64,000 bases of DNA from Microbotryum silenes-acaulis (lineage: Eukaryota > Basidiomycota > Microbotryomycetes > Microbotryales > Microbotryaceae), in NCBI GenBank assembly GCA_003665825.1, contig QPFY01000010.1, positions 1,054,001 to 1,118,000 on the forward strand. Direction: 5' to 3'. Under the pieces are notes generated by a model. The model saw only the letters and a program-made list of their open reading frames with translations. It searched no databases and was not told the origin of the DNA. The position numbers and the translations under genes are program-made. This document shows positions 22,901 through 35,729 of this stretch, piece by piece (position 1 is the first letter of the stretch; each line of letters opens with the position of its first letter).

Positions 22901-23314
22901 CGGGTTGCGTGAGCTTGTCTGCTGTCCCAGGGTCGGAAATCCCGTACCCGAAGAGCTATTGGGGGGTAGATCGGCGAACCAGTCGAAAGAGGCCTGGGAG
23001 CGGTGACGGGGTCGAGTCGGCGTTGGGGTCGGGGTGGAGGCGGGCTGAGTCCCCGAGCCTGAGGTGGAAAGAGCACCTGCACCTGCCCCTCGCGATATGG
23101 GCCGAGCTAGGGACGTCTCGGCGTTGGCAGGGGAATGGCTCGAGCGAGATCGTGCTCCGTTGAAGCCAGGCGAGGCCGGTGTGCTACCCGGTGTCGCTCC
23201 CTCTTCGTAGTGGTGGTCGCTCTGATTCGAGTTGAGCGAGAGATGGTGCGGCGACTTGAACCCATGCGACTTTTGTTGTTCCCTCGCCTGCTTGACGATG
23301 TCGGCGAAGTCCAT
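16941..23314 (-). CDS. PLD1: Phospholipase D1 (PX-PH-HKD type, SPO14 family)
   Basis: Fourteen exons sum exactly to 1,814 residues: 22124-23314, 21634-22050, 21461-21565, 20657-21397, 20441-20581, 20026-20369, 19727-19956, 19512-19658, 19246-19442, 17727-19175, 17277-17664, 17145-17196, 17037-17067 and 16941-16952. It hydrolyses phosphatidylcholine to phosphatidic acid and choline at membranes in vesicle traffic and sporulation. Order: about 400 disordered residues; PX domain (VKWVIYRELKDFINLHAHYRV); PH domain (PKWFIVRDSFIVAVDD); first HKD motif HEKMCVID at residues 866-873; second HKD motif HAKAMIVDDRIAIIGSANIN from residue 1175. A charged, repetitive insert of about 350 residues follows, then the conserved C-terminus (VVFPTRFLEAE, DRLPPLS-IYD). 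The last two exons are only 31 and 12 nt. The final intron has a perfect TACTAAC branch site. Two introns (20582-20656 and 21398-21460) are multiples of three without stops. Confidence 0.95.
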
Positions 23315-23991
23315 GGTCGAAGACGGTCACTGCAATCCTTGGTGAGAGAGCGTAGGAGTTGTGAGGTCGGGAACGGCAGCTGGTGGTCCGGCTGGCTGGC
23401 TCTGACGCGGGCAGTCGCGACGACGCTGCGTTGCGCTTTATGACGAGGGCGGGGTCACTGGCTGTAAGTCGACCACTCGAAGGACGGCAACGAGCCTGGC
23501 TGTAAGTATACTCAAGACTTGAAGGGAGTGTCAACACCAGGGCCTGCCAAGTAATGGATCGAGGAGAAAAAGACACGCTCGGTCACCCAAGCGGTGTAGG
23601 TGGGTAGGGGAAAAGGAGCTTTGACCAGCACGGCGCTTGGTGATGACGAGCAAGGAAGCCGCGTCCTGCAGCGTCCTGCCGCGTCCCGCCCTGGCAAGTT
23701 CGCACCAATCGGCGCTGATATCGGGCTCTCCTATTGGGGCTTCAACAGCCACGCGGGTGCGGGGTATTTCGGCCATTTCGTCCAATAAAATCTCAGAAGT
23801 GCTCCATTTTCGAGGCTGGGACCCCCCCATTTTTCGAAACGAAACCTTCAGCTCTAACGAGCTTCAGGGATACAAATTTCGATTAATATAGTGAATGAAA
23901 TGAGCAATCTTCAAAACAAACCAAACAAAGTAACAAGATTAAAAATAAATAAAAAAACGGACACCCATGCCCGGAACCCATTATCGCCCCG
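23315..23991. other. PLD1 upstream region and CSC1 3' flank
   Basis: 677 bp with no supported gene. It holds the PLD1 promoter and the 3' end of the channel gene; the part at about 23880-23960 is markedly A/T-rich and probably the CSC1 3' UTR. No repeats or structured RNA seen. Confidence 0.5.
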
Positions 23992-26900
23992 CTAAGTCGA
24001 TTTAGCTTCATGCTCATCCCCACCATACTTGAGCAAAAGCTTTGAGAACCAACCCAATTTACGATCCTGCGATTCCTGCGCATGCCTTTTCTGCTCCTTC
24101 TCCTTCCTCTCTTCGTGTTCCTTACGTTCTTCCTCCAATACCTCCCCGATCAAGGCGATCGATTGGGAAATGACGACCACGCCGCTGTGGCCTTCTTCCT
24201 CTTCAGCGATCGAGATGCCTGATGGTGCGACGGAAGGTGAGCGTGCGTTGCGAGTTCTGGAGGCATATCTAGGCGTTCGAGGTCCAGAGTGACCCGAGTT
24301 GGAGCGGTCTCGAACTCGGAACGCCGCCGAATCACCGAGGTTCAGGTTATTCGGCCGACGAGGTGTCACAGTCAGATGGGTGCCGTCCTCTTGGACTTGA
24401 GCGTCGTCTTGCAACGGTGTCGCGGCACTAGCTGATGAAAGATTGCTGGCAGGCGAGTGAAGCATCGACGGCGACGATCCCTGACGAGGTCCAGGGGAGC
24501 CTTGACCGAACTCCTCTGTGGGTGAGGTCCCAACCGGCGACGGACTAGTTACGATTTGAATCTGATTGGCTTCCGAAACCGATTTTCGACGCATGGAAGG
24601 CATCATCGAACCCGAAGCTGACCCAATACTCGAGTTGCGCGGGCGCTCGTTAGAAACGACTGAAATCGAAGTCTCCTCTGCCTCGATGCGAAGCGCCACA
24701 TCGCTAGCAACTCGAATACGCTCGTTGCCGCTGAGCACGGGTCGGCTCTTGGTGCTACCCGAGATTCGACTGGGCGAACGCTTAAGCACAGACAGGAATC
24801 CATTGCCTTCACCACCAGGAGTGGTCACGGCTTGACCATCGGCCGCAACGATTGCAGTCTCATCGCTCAGATGCTCGTCATCATCCCACCTCCCAATTAG
24901 ACCATCTCCGCCTTCGCTTGAAACCAAGGCGCGACCGTAGTAGTCGATCGTATCCCCGAGGTCAACTGGGATGAGCGGGTTCGATGGTAGCCATAGGCTT
25001 CGATCCAAAGGCGCGACCTGAGCGGGGTTGTCGTACCGGACATTGGTAACCGGTCGATCATCGCGCATGAGTGGAGGATGGAGCGCGATCAACTTCGTGT
25101 CGTCAACAAACTCAGGCTTCGGCGCCCTTGATTCATGATCGCCTTGCGCGAATCGTTCCAGATCGAACGTATCGCGAGCTGAAGGCGGGCTCGATTTGGG
25201 GCCGAACACATCCGTGACCGTGAGATCGGCGGTCGTCGGCGTCGGCGTCCGCAGCGTCTCGACCTGCGTCAACGGCACATTGTCGTCCAAAGAGGGCCTC
25301 AAATGGTGGTGGCGATGACTTGTGTGACCTGCAGTGGGGCTCTGTGCGGTACTAGTAGATCCAGCGCGACTGCGAAGGTGCTCGGCACTCTTGGCCGGCG
25401 ACGGGATAACGGGAAGCTTCTCGTGCGGGCGGAGAGCGAGAGCGGGCAGAGTACTACGCGTAGGAAAGCGCGCGAACGTTAGCATTGTGTCAAGAAATGA
25501 AGATATAAGCTCATCATGTTTCTGACCTCGTAGTAAAAGTCTTGATCGTTCCGTACGCCTCGCCAAGCGACAGATTGTGCATGTTGTGGTCAAAGTCGGT
25601 CAAAGGCACGGAAAGAGCCTCGATGATCTGAGCATCATCGCAGCACACAATATCGATCTCGGCCTCGTCAATTTCGTCCAGTAGGGCATCGAACCATCTC
25701 GTTCCGATGAGTTTGACGATGACCGTGACGGGTAACAGAGGGATGACCGCTCCGCCGTACTTTGGCTTTCTCGTGACGAACATGAACGCCATGATGATCG
25801 TCTGAGCGACCAGAAAGACGTCCAGGGAGTAGCGGAAAAGACGACGGTAGATGTAACGACCGCCGTTCTCATACCACCGCCTCCAGTATACATGAGACAC
25901 CTGTGATACGGGATCAGCGATCAACTCAGTATCGATAGTGGGGATAATTCGTCCTAAACGGTGATTACTAACCTGAGACTTGAACACCATCATTTCGAAA
26001 AGCTGATAGAACATATTGAACGCAATAACGAGAGGATTGAGGCAGGCAAAAATCGCTGTCACCGCGAAGACGATCAGATGATTCGGCATCCAATAGGCAT
26101 AGTTGAAGAAGCGAGGTTCGTTCTCCAAGGCGCGCTTGCGAGGTGCCTTGTACTTGCGGATTCTGCAAAGGCGGAAAGGTGCCAAGTGGGTGAGTCACTT
26201 GTGCCTGCATCCCCTTGCCACACATTCCTACTCACGAGGCATGGTTGATCCAGGGAATACCAAAGAGAGCGATCTCGATTCCGTGATGCACTCCGACAAC
26301 CAGGAGCGTCCATGAAACGAAGAAAGTCGCACCTTTCGGGAAGGACGAAGCGACAACAGTAAGGACACTCGTGGGTTGCTTGAATGCATTCAAGAAAGCG
26401 TTGAACGCGGTAAGTCCGATGCAGAAAAGAAGAATCTGTGAAGCAGAAGTCTAGTAAGCGAGCGAAGATTTGCTGCCCACGAGTACGAGGTGAGAAACGC
26501 ACAATATTGGTCATGCTCCACTTCCAGTACCTCGCTTGAACAGCGGAGTGCACTCGAGTTGTGGTGATAAGAGCTTGACCGTTCCTCGTAATGATGCCAA
26601 TCAACGTCGGGACGAGCATACCCAACAATGCCACGATCGAGGTCGGCAACAAACTCTGGAATAAGGATTGGGTCACAGTGTTGCCCTCCAAGACTTTGGC
26701 GAGTTTGGGAATGTACTTGGAAATCGAGCTCAGCGACAAGAGACCGACGACGAAGGACACGGGAATGACCCAAATGATCGTCGCTGCCCAGATCGCGGTC
26801 TGCAAGAGGAAGCCACGCAGGATGTCGCCCGACAGGGAGATGTTGACCAGCTTGTTCCAATCGAGATCGCGCTTCTCGGGGGCAATCTCAATCTTGCACG

Positions 26901-28590
26901 CCAGTGCTTGCTGCCCGAAGCGATGGCGCCCATGCATCCTAGGTTTCAGCTCCTTTCGAGCTCGTCGTGCGTCCGAGGCGGATTCGAAGGTGATGAGCGC
27001 CGACGAGGCGACTTCGATCTGGTCGGGGTTGGCTCGAATCTCCTCGATGAGGCGAGTGAGCAGATTCATCTTTGCCAGGTGGTAGTCGATCGAGGGCACC
27101 TTCTGTCCGTTGTAAAAGTGCTTGAGCTGGACGAGGGGTTGAAATCGATCCAGTAGGGTGATATCCGAGGAGTGCAGTGCATTCAGGGCGATCCAGAATG
27201 CTCCAGGTTCCCCATAGTCAAGAGGTTGATCCGGATCCACAAGGAACTTGCGTAGCGCATCAATGATCTTGTGGTCGCCCTGCCTGGCCACACTTTCCAG
27301 ATCTTCATCAACTGTCGCTTTCTTTTGCTTGAACAGGCGACGCCAGAACGACTTTTTGACGGGCAGACCTTCGTCGCGCCTCCTCTGCTCCTCAACCTTC
27401 GCCGTGACGAATTTCATCACGTTCTGAGCCAGCTCGGTATGCGCCGATTCGAGTTCGTGTTGAACGGCACGCAGTTTGACATAGAGCTCGTTCAGTTCGT
27501 TCTGCTTGCGCACGAAGATGATGTCGGAGATGAGTCGAGGATGCGCCGAGGAGCTGGACCGGGGTGTGGTCGGCGGCAGCGCACGGCGGCTGCTCTTCAT
27601 CTCGATCGCTTCCGCCTCCTTGCCCTCCAACTTGTCGACGTCGGACGAGGAAAGCTCGCCACCGTAGCGCAGAGCTGACTCAAAGTATCTACGAATGGCT
27701 TCGTCGGACCGCATAACTGGTGGGATGTTGCGCATCAGGATCGTCCTCCACCTCCATCCCACTGGTCGCTCGTCGTCGGGGTTCATGGGCCTAGGTTCTG
27801 ACCCTGCAAAGGCGGATCCGGTGTTGCCCTTTGCGAGGAAGTCGGCTTTGTCGCGCAACAGTCGACGAAGGTTGTTGCGACGGATGCGCACCGTGCCGTA
27901 ACCAATCCACCCGAGCACGGCGTACCAGGAGAAGGTCATGAGCCAGATGCAGATGACGTGCACCCACAGCAGGCGCGTGCCGTTCGGTTTGAGTACGAGC
28001 GAGGTCAGCGACGCACGATCAATCGAAGCGGTGCTGACGGTCGCATCGGATTCGATGAAGTGGATCGAGAGCAGGAGGGGAAATATGGTACAAGTGAGCA
28101 ATAAGGTCCAGTAGAAGGTGCCGCGCAGAAATCTCAGATAGGTCGTCGCGTCCGCGCCGCAGTGGACCTCGTAAAACTTTTCGGGCAGCTTGTACGAGGT
28201 CGAATAGATCCAAGCCCATGGTCTGGTTCCAAAGTCGGGTGTTGGGAGGTGCGGCACGAACGACCTTGCTCGATACAAGTAGCCCATCGCGTAGGCCTCG
28301 ACGCCTCGATCGCGCACCTTCTCGCCCTTGGCGCGTCGGCGGTCCTCATCGGGGTACCTTCTCAGCCGCTTGAGGACCTCATTCATAGTGAAACCGACGA
28401 CGAGGAAGGATCCTGCTGTTATGGCCGTGCCTTTGAGACCTGCGAACTATAGGATTGGGACAGAAGACAGCAGTCGACGATCAACATCGGCTGGTCTTCA
28501 CGAGCCCGGCCCCAGCCAGATGCGAGCGATGAGGTAAATCAGGAGGGTACTGACGGTACTGATGTAGTTTCGCTCCTTCAAGGTCGCCAT
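23992..28590 (-). CDS. CSC1: CSC1/OSCA/TMEM63-family stress-gated cation channel
   Basis: Exons 28555-28590, 26503-28446, 26236-26435, 25973-26162, 25527-25900 and 23992-25453 sum to 1,401 residues. The family forms osmotically or mechanically gated, Ca2+-permeable channels in plasma or organelle membranes. Seen in order: N-terminal membrane segments (TFYWTLLLTCTIFPLLLSI and VICIWLMTFSWYAVLGWIGY), a long cytosolic loop (RTILMRNIPPVMRSDEAIRR; SALITFESASDARRA), then the RSN1-type multi-span core (FGIPWINHAS, then FFNYAYWMPNHLIVFAVTAIF). The tail after the core, about 480 residues, is Ser/Thr/Pro-rich and ends in a charged helix; many relatives have much shorter tails. The first exon (12 codons) is the least certain, chosen because it yields an uninterrupted first membrane helix. 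Intron 25901-25972 is 72 nt with no stop. Confidence 0.92.
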
Positions 28591-29742
28591 AATTGAACCT
28601 CAAGCTATGTATAGGGGTGGTAGGCCTGTAGGTGCGACGCTGCTCGAGTTGCTCGGCTTGTTCGGGAGGCGTCACAAGCTGCCGCCACAGTCACGTCGGG
28701 CAGGACCGGATCACGATGGGATTTTAGCACAATTGGTGCTTCTTTTCACTGTAGATCCCAGTGGTGTTGTTCGATTGTTGATCTGTCACCGGAGCGGGGC
28801 CACACCAAGTCCGAAGGCCTGTTGAGGCGCGAAGGCGAGGTCGAGGAAGGAGCTAGCGAGATCGAGAAAGCCACCGCAACTCGGAGTGAGTGGACAGGCG
28901 GTCTGTGGGGCTGTAACGAATGTAGGTGTGGCCGGATCGGACTCGACGGGGCCAGCTTGAGTCTTGACAGGAATCCGCGTTTGGTCTGTGTGCTGGTGGT
29001 GTGCAAGGCGTGAGTTGAAGGTGATCGACGCCGGTGACGTCGTTGTTTGGTCTTGTTCGCGCCGAGCCGGCGTCGCGCCGCTCTGGGTCAGCGCCTCCTC
29101 AACGAAAAGCGAAATCAAATCGAAATAGCTGCATTGTTCAGCAGGTGATGAGATTCAGTCCACTACAAAGTTCGCCGTCAAACTGTGAAACAACCAGCAC
29201 GTGTCGGACCTATGCGTGTGACGAGGCGTCAGCTGGTCTGCCTAGTATATAGTGCCCGCTGGTCGAATGCACTCGAGGAGGTCCGTGCTCCTGCGCGCCG
29301 GAGGGATGTTCTCGAGTGCTGTTCTATTTGCAACACCGACGATGGCTGCCAGAAGCGCCTGTCTCAGACGCGTTCGATTGTACATCCCAGATACAAGCGG
29401 CGCTCGAAGAGCTCGATTTGGCCAAGTCCTCATTTATCCCGCGAGGGAGGGGCTCTCGATTAGGAGCCAGTCAACGACTGAAACGCAGGGGCCCGAGCAT
29501 CCCTGGCTGCCCAAGCGTGTAAACGGAGCGAGCGCGGGTGGGGGGATGCTTGCGACTTTGATCACCATGGTTAGTCTCAGCCCGTTGCCGTACCTTCGAA
29601 CCCGTTTTACTGTGACCGAGAAAACCTCTGCGCACTCCTCACTCACCGCCAGGCCGCGACAGAACCCTGCCGTGTCTGACTTTGCAGGCGACTCACGCGC
29701 TTGATCGACACGACTCGGGGACCATTCACGGTGCGGCGCAGA
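28591..29742. promoter_or_regulatory. Divergent upstream region of CSC1 and the DENN gene
   Basis: 1.15 kb lies between the two divergent start codons. Frames here, for example 29252-29704 on the plus strand, lack domains and do not begin with ATG. It should contain both promoters; no clear motif cluster found. Confidence 0.5.
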
Positions 29743-32700
29743 ATGTCGAAGCATGGTACTCCCATTGCCCAGCGTTTCGCTAGCAGCACCTCACTGCGCG
29801 CTAGAGCTCAGCAAGACGAAAACACCAGTGCTGCACTCGTCGCTGGCAGCCCGGTCCCAGCGAACAGCGGGCGTGGCTCGTCTGCAGCGCCAAGTCATCC
29901 GGCTCCCCAGGCTGCCAGTCCCACCCGGCGCAGCGTCGGCCACGGCCATGGCCGCGCATCGAGTGCAGCATCATCGGTCCCTCCCTCGCTCCCTCCTCTC
30001 CAGCAACACCACTCGAGGTCCACGGCGTCCAAGCATAACAGCTTGACCATCAAACCGACCGACGACCCTTTTGCGGTCGCGGGCGACGACGACTGGGAAC
30101 GCATGAGTGACGAATCCGTCTTGGGCGAGGCTCACAATGGTCGACCAACAGGGGACGATGGGAAACCCCTTCGACGTCGTCCTAGTATTCTTGCTGGCTT
30201 GGTCATCAAGAGGCGCGAGTCGACTTCGAGCCTGTCACGGTCCACGTCCAAGGCCAAGAGCATCTCGTCGCCCAGGAATTCGGCTCAGGGGCCGGGTGCA
30301 GGCGCAACTAGTTCGAGATTCGCCCCTCTGCGAGCCGCATCGTCGCTCATGTCCCTTCGTCAAGGGAGCAAACGGGATGGCAACGGATCCGGGCCATCCT
30401 CACCTCACCTCCGTCGCTCGAGCTCGTTGGAAAGACGCTCACTCGGGTCGATGGGCGGCAGTCTAGCCGACGACGCCACGACCGCCAGTCGAACGGGTTC
30501 AGACCGAGGTTCGCTCAAATTGTTCGACAGTTTCCGTCGTAGGTCTCCAATATCGACACGACAGGGGCCCGCTACATCGTCAGACATCGAGTTCCCAACG
30601 TCTGAAGATCTCGGTATTGGCGAGCAACAATCAATGATCTCGAGCAAGAATGGGGTCGAGAAGATAGGAGGTGTGTCTTCAGCTAGCCCAATTCGAGTCT
30701 GACAAGTGCTGATCCGAAACAGGGTTATCCACAGTTCGCACCAGTGTCTACACCGAAGACGACCGATTGGCCGGTTTGGGTCTCGCACTGACCACGGACG
30801 CTCCCACTCGAAGGGTGGTACCCGACAACGCACGCCTCTCCATCTTCTCGGCAACCACGAACAACACAACCGACCGCTCAACTTTGTACTCGTCGATAGG
30901 GAGTGAATATCCTTCCAGCCTGATTCGACAAAGGCTCGGCTCAACCCTTTCGCAAGGTCCGACCGTGCACGATGTCTTAGAGGAAGAAGAACCTTACGAT
31001 CCCGCCAGCGAGGAGATCGAGATGGCCGAGGATCCAAACCCACCGAGTGCGGTTCAATCCGATGCGACTGCCAATACCTCACCACAACTCTCAGATAAGT
31101 CAAGTGCCAACACGTTGTATTCGCCTTTGTCTGTCGTGGCGCGCAGTCCTGCTCAGATCAGCTACACAGAACCGCCGAGATCCTATCCTCACTCTCGCAG
31201 TGCAACGCTCGACAGCTCGACCACTAGCGCCGCCATTCGCGATCACAACGTTCGAATGATGAGGAATCATGTAACCATGGGAGAGCCCCAGACCTCACCC
31301 CCGGCCTCTCCACGTCCCTCCGAGTCTCGTCAAAGCGTGAGGACCGAGCTTGGCAATAGCGGTGGCACGCCCAAGGAGCCGACGTCCACACCATCAGCAA
31401 ATCCACTCTCCAACACCAGCAAGTCGATGGAAAAGTCCTTCGTTCACAAGCCGCTCGCTACGATGTACATCGTTGCTGGTCTGCCCAAAGATCCTGCTAC
31501 CTGGAGCTTCACCGATTTCTCAGACCCCGGCACGCCGGCGCCGGATCATTCTCCAAACGCCGTTCCTCGATTCTGGCGACCCGAAGTGCTCGGATGCATG
31601 ACCACAAACGACGAGTCCAGTCCAGCTTTGGACAGTCTAGATTGCAATACGGGAATGACGACGGGTCGATCATCCAGCCGTGGTGGATTGCACACCCGAG
31701 CGAATTCGGCTTCCAAACCCGAATTTGCAGCATTGTCCAAGGAGGAGATCGCCAAGATGCAAGCTAAAGCCACCAAGGTAGTTCATAAAATACCATGCTA
31801 TCCTCTGGAACTGAATGTGCTGACTCAGGAGTTCTATTTGCGTGTTCAGCTCGCGTTCACGCGGGACGTGGAGATCCTCGCTTCGACCACCCAGCCTCCG
31901 GCCACCGTGGCCCACTTCCCTTTCGTCGTGCAAACTTCGTCCAATTTGAGCAGCGCGCCCGCTTTCTCTGGGTCGACAGCAGCCGCTTGGGAGTCGTCAC
32001 TGTCGGCTCGCGCGCTCAGTTCCTCATGCGAGACAACCTACTATGCTTCATGTTTAAACGTTTGGTCGCATGCCGACACAGTTCGATCCAATGCGATTCG
32101 AGTAGCTTTACACTCTGGATCTCAAGCCAAAAACTATGCAGTGAATAAGGCGGTCAGAGCTGCGAGGTCGGGGAAGAAATTGGGAGCTAAGTTGGCGAAG
32201 CAACTCAAATCTCCCATGGGGGCAGTTCTGAGGGACGGACGGGATTGGACGAGAGCGGGGAACGAGACGGACACGACCGAGTTTGATCTTGAGACGGACG
32301 GCTTTGGTGAGTCGAGTCCAACCATTGTGAATGCTCCACTACTACTTTCTGAATTGCCGCTGTACAAACTCGCAGCAACAGAGAGCGAGTGGGGTGACTC
32401 TGCAGCTACGGCGTCCCCACTGGCCGACTTGCCCGTGGGCTTACCGTTGTGGCTTCCTTACAGGTCGGTCGTCACTCCTCCGTGTTTATCTCCGATGAAA
32501 CAACTGACGTCTTTGACTTTCAGTCTTATCCTCATTTCACATGCGCCAGTATACGTGCGTTCTGTCGTGCCTCAGTCGCACTGTCCCGGCAAACTGATGA
32601 CTGCGCACCCCCATACAGAACATTTTGAGCGACATTCTGCGGATCAGTTGGGCACGGTTAGTCTTAGTATCGATCCAGCTTTCATTCGTCTATGTTCATC

Positions 32701-35554
32701 GATTGCTCATTCCTCACCTATATGTATGCAGCTACCATCAAGACATCGCATCTCATTCACTTCAGATGGAGCGCATTCTTCACTTTGTAGCTCCTCGGGT
32801 CGGAGAGCAAATCCGCGTGCCAGTTTCCGTTGCAACCGCAACGGCACAGAACACCTACTTCGTTGCTGTAGGTATCACAAGGCTATCCGTACAGCTTATG
32901 GCAAACACTGATCATGAAAGTGGTTGTGCGATGTCTAGACTATGCCAGGAACCCTCGATTGGAAAACAGGGGGGTCGCTCGATCACAATTTCATCATGTT
33001 CCCGATTTTCAAGTGCCTCCACGCCGACAACTTGCTCACGATTGCAGAGGTACGCGATCCAATTCTACCCGATGATTCGTCTTTGTGAAACTGAATTGTC
33101 GACCACTAGATTGCCCTCTCCCCCTTGGGTCGAGTGCTGTTCGTTTCGGCGCACCCGATTATGCTCAGTCTTGCGACGTTCACCTTCCAGCACATTCTCG
33201 AGCTACGAGGCTGGCGTGGACTCGTCTACCCAGCTGTTGCGGCCCGAGACATCAAAATATACCTCGAAGATCCAGGACCATGGCTGATCGGAGTCACCTC
33301 GTTATGCCGCTCAATCGCGCTCGTCGATTTGCAGCCCGAGGTCGTGGTCGTAGATCTGGATTCCAACACCGTCAACTGCGATCGACCGCAGCCCGGATCG
33401 ATCACCAGCGGACTATTGCGCGACAAGGCAAGGAAAAGACTCGAAGTAGCCATTGGTAACGTCGGAGGACACTATGGTGTCCCTTCAGATCTAGTCGAAG
33501 CGTTTCCGGCCGGTCGTTTCCGACCTTTCGATAAAGTTGAGGTCTCAGGGGTCGTTCGCGATGCGGAGAGGATCAAGCCGAGTGACAGTTGGGCTTGGGA
33601 TCAGGAACGCGTCATTCAGACTTTCGACGCTATTCTGGCCGAACAGCCGCGTACAGGGCTGGGTCGCTTCTTCAACGCCAAGAAGCCTCGCAAGCTGGCG
33701 GAGTTGGATCCCTCGGCGAAGCACGTTCAAGCAGTGGTGCGCAGGCACGCGAAGACGTTTGTCGATCGGCGTGACAAGTAAGTGACGATATCGGCAAGGT
33801 CGGCAAACCTACCCTCAGCCAGCTAAATCTCGCCTTCTATGAATTTTCATAGTCTCGAAACGAAAATCAACAAGCTCAACAACAAGGTACTGCAAGACCT
33901 TTTGAAGATTAAGAACGCGCCCGGAAGCTGACTTGCAGTCCTTCCTCAGCTTGCGTCTCTGATGACAGAAAGCCAAGAGTGGCAGCGCTCTTTCGACACT
34001 TTCAAGTCATTCTCGGACAAGCTCACCAAAGAGTCTGTTGAACTCAAGACACGGTTGGAAAAGGAGCGCCGCGAGGCACGCCGTTTGACGGGCACGCTGT
34101 CGGTTGAGAAAAAGCGACAAGCCGATCTTGAAGCAAGTTTGTCAGCGACTGAACGGGCACGAGAGCAAGCTCTGTCCGAGCTTTCAAACGTTCAAGCAAT
34201 ACGTGATGATCTCGAGAGGCAGCAACAAATGCTCATGACCGAGATGCACTTGATCTTGGCCACCGACAGCGATTCATCGCCTCTCGTCGAGACCGTCTTC
34301 GCACGGATCGAGGCTTTGTCTAGTCGCTCGGATGCTTCGTCTCGACCCGAAACAGCGCAGTCTTTGCGTGCACATCTCAATCGTCGAGCGGGCTCATCTA
34401 ACGGCGGAACATCACCTTTACCGCCAACGGCAGAGGAGGAGATTACCACTGAGTGTAGCAAGCCCTCGCTCAATATCGATGACGTCGAGGATCCCGAGAA
34501 GATGGATGCCATGCGCGCAGCAGTTCAAGAAACCTTACGCTCGATCCAGTCTCGACTCCAAATCGTGCTCAGGAACGCCGAATCGATCGGCCAGCACTCC
34601 AACGACCATCGTATCTCCATCGATTCAACATTGGTCTCTGGAAGCGTGGTAGACCTTCTTGACCCTCGGCGAGCATCAACATCTACGATCGGTCAAGCTT
34701 CTGGTGAGGACGAGACGGTGACGATCAACATTCCGCAAGCGTCGGCCGGAAGACCACGGCCTCCTCCGGGTGGACCGCTGCCAGAGACCCCGGTGCAGGC
34801 TAGTCGCACTTCGATCGTATCAACAGCCGAAAGTGATGCTTCGTTCCACACGTTCCGAACCGCTCGGCAGCCCAATTCTGGTGTCAAGTATCGCGAGCCT
34901 CGTCGCTTCCAGCCCAAACCCTTCAGTCTCACGCCTTCGCCGACGGTTACCAGCGCGGACGTGCGCAGCACATCCCCCATGTCTGAGCACAACCGATGCT
35001 TCTCGGGCACCAGAAGCGTGACAAATGGAAGCCCTCGCTTTCAAGATCATGCGGCGAACGACTCAATCATGTCTATTGCCTCTTTCCATGACGCACGCGA
35101 CGGCTCTTACACCACCCCTGAACCAAACTTGCCTCAGTCCGCTGGGGGCCTCAGGTTGAATGAGAACGGTTCCACTGCGGACAGCGAAGACACCGCTCGC
35201 TACTCACAAGAGACGCTCGACCTTGAAGGTCGAAGCTCGTTCGGTCTGGACGATCGAGAGTTCCAGTCTCACCACCACCGCCTCAGTAGCGGGGATGGTT
35301 CGATCGACATTGACGATGCCTCATTTGTATCCGTGTACGAATCGCTGGACGGAGACCATGAAGAGGAGCCTGTTTCCGCGCGTCAAACACCTGAACCGCC
35401 CGAACGATCGGTCTCTCGACAGTTCCTCACCCCGGTCAGCTCGACCGGTGAAGCAATCGAGACACCTCCGGTCGAACTCTTCACTCGGGCAAAAAGTCCA
35501 CCCGCTCGAATGCTTCAGCGTCGTTCCGTGAGTGGAGAGATGGCGGGCGAGTGA
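29743..35554 (+). CDS. DENN-domain protein, putative Rab guanine-nucleotide exchange factor
   Basis: Exons 29743-30670, 30723-32306, 32376-32463, 32524-32554, 32619-32656, 32732-32867, 32939-33049, 33110-33777, 33853-33886 and 33950-35554 sum to 1,740 residues. After about 600 disordered residues comes the uDENN segment (TYYASCLNVWSHADTVRSNAI), then the central DENN (LPLWLPYSLILISHAPVY, NILSDILRISWARYHQ, LHFVAPRVGEQIRVPVSV), with the hallmark SPLGRVLFVSAHPIMLSLA and PWLIGVTSLC in cDENN. From residue 1207 there is a coiled coil (KLTKESVELKTRLEKERREA) and a disordered tail. DENN proteins activate Rab GTPases in membrane traffic; the Rab partner cannot be read from sequence. A possible further 51-nt stop-free intron lies at 31778-31828; splicing it out would shorten the protein by 17 residues. 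Confidence 0.87.
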
Positions 35555-35729
35555 AGATGACGAGCATCCAGTAGTAAGATCCGGATAGTGCCAGTTCAGT
35601 AATCTTGTTATACCCGACAAACTACGTTGCGATAAGAAAATTATGGCTTAGCATAGCAAAGTGGCGTACAGTCAAAATGTATAGGCCTATACACAAAACG
35701 AACGAGCCCGGCTGCGGGAGATATCCTAA

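Noticed and set aside
29252..29704. 150-codon plus-strand frame upstream of the DENN gene
   Set aside because: It lacks an ATG start, has no recognisable motif and lies in the divergent promoter region.
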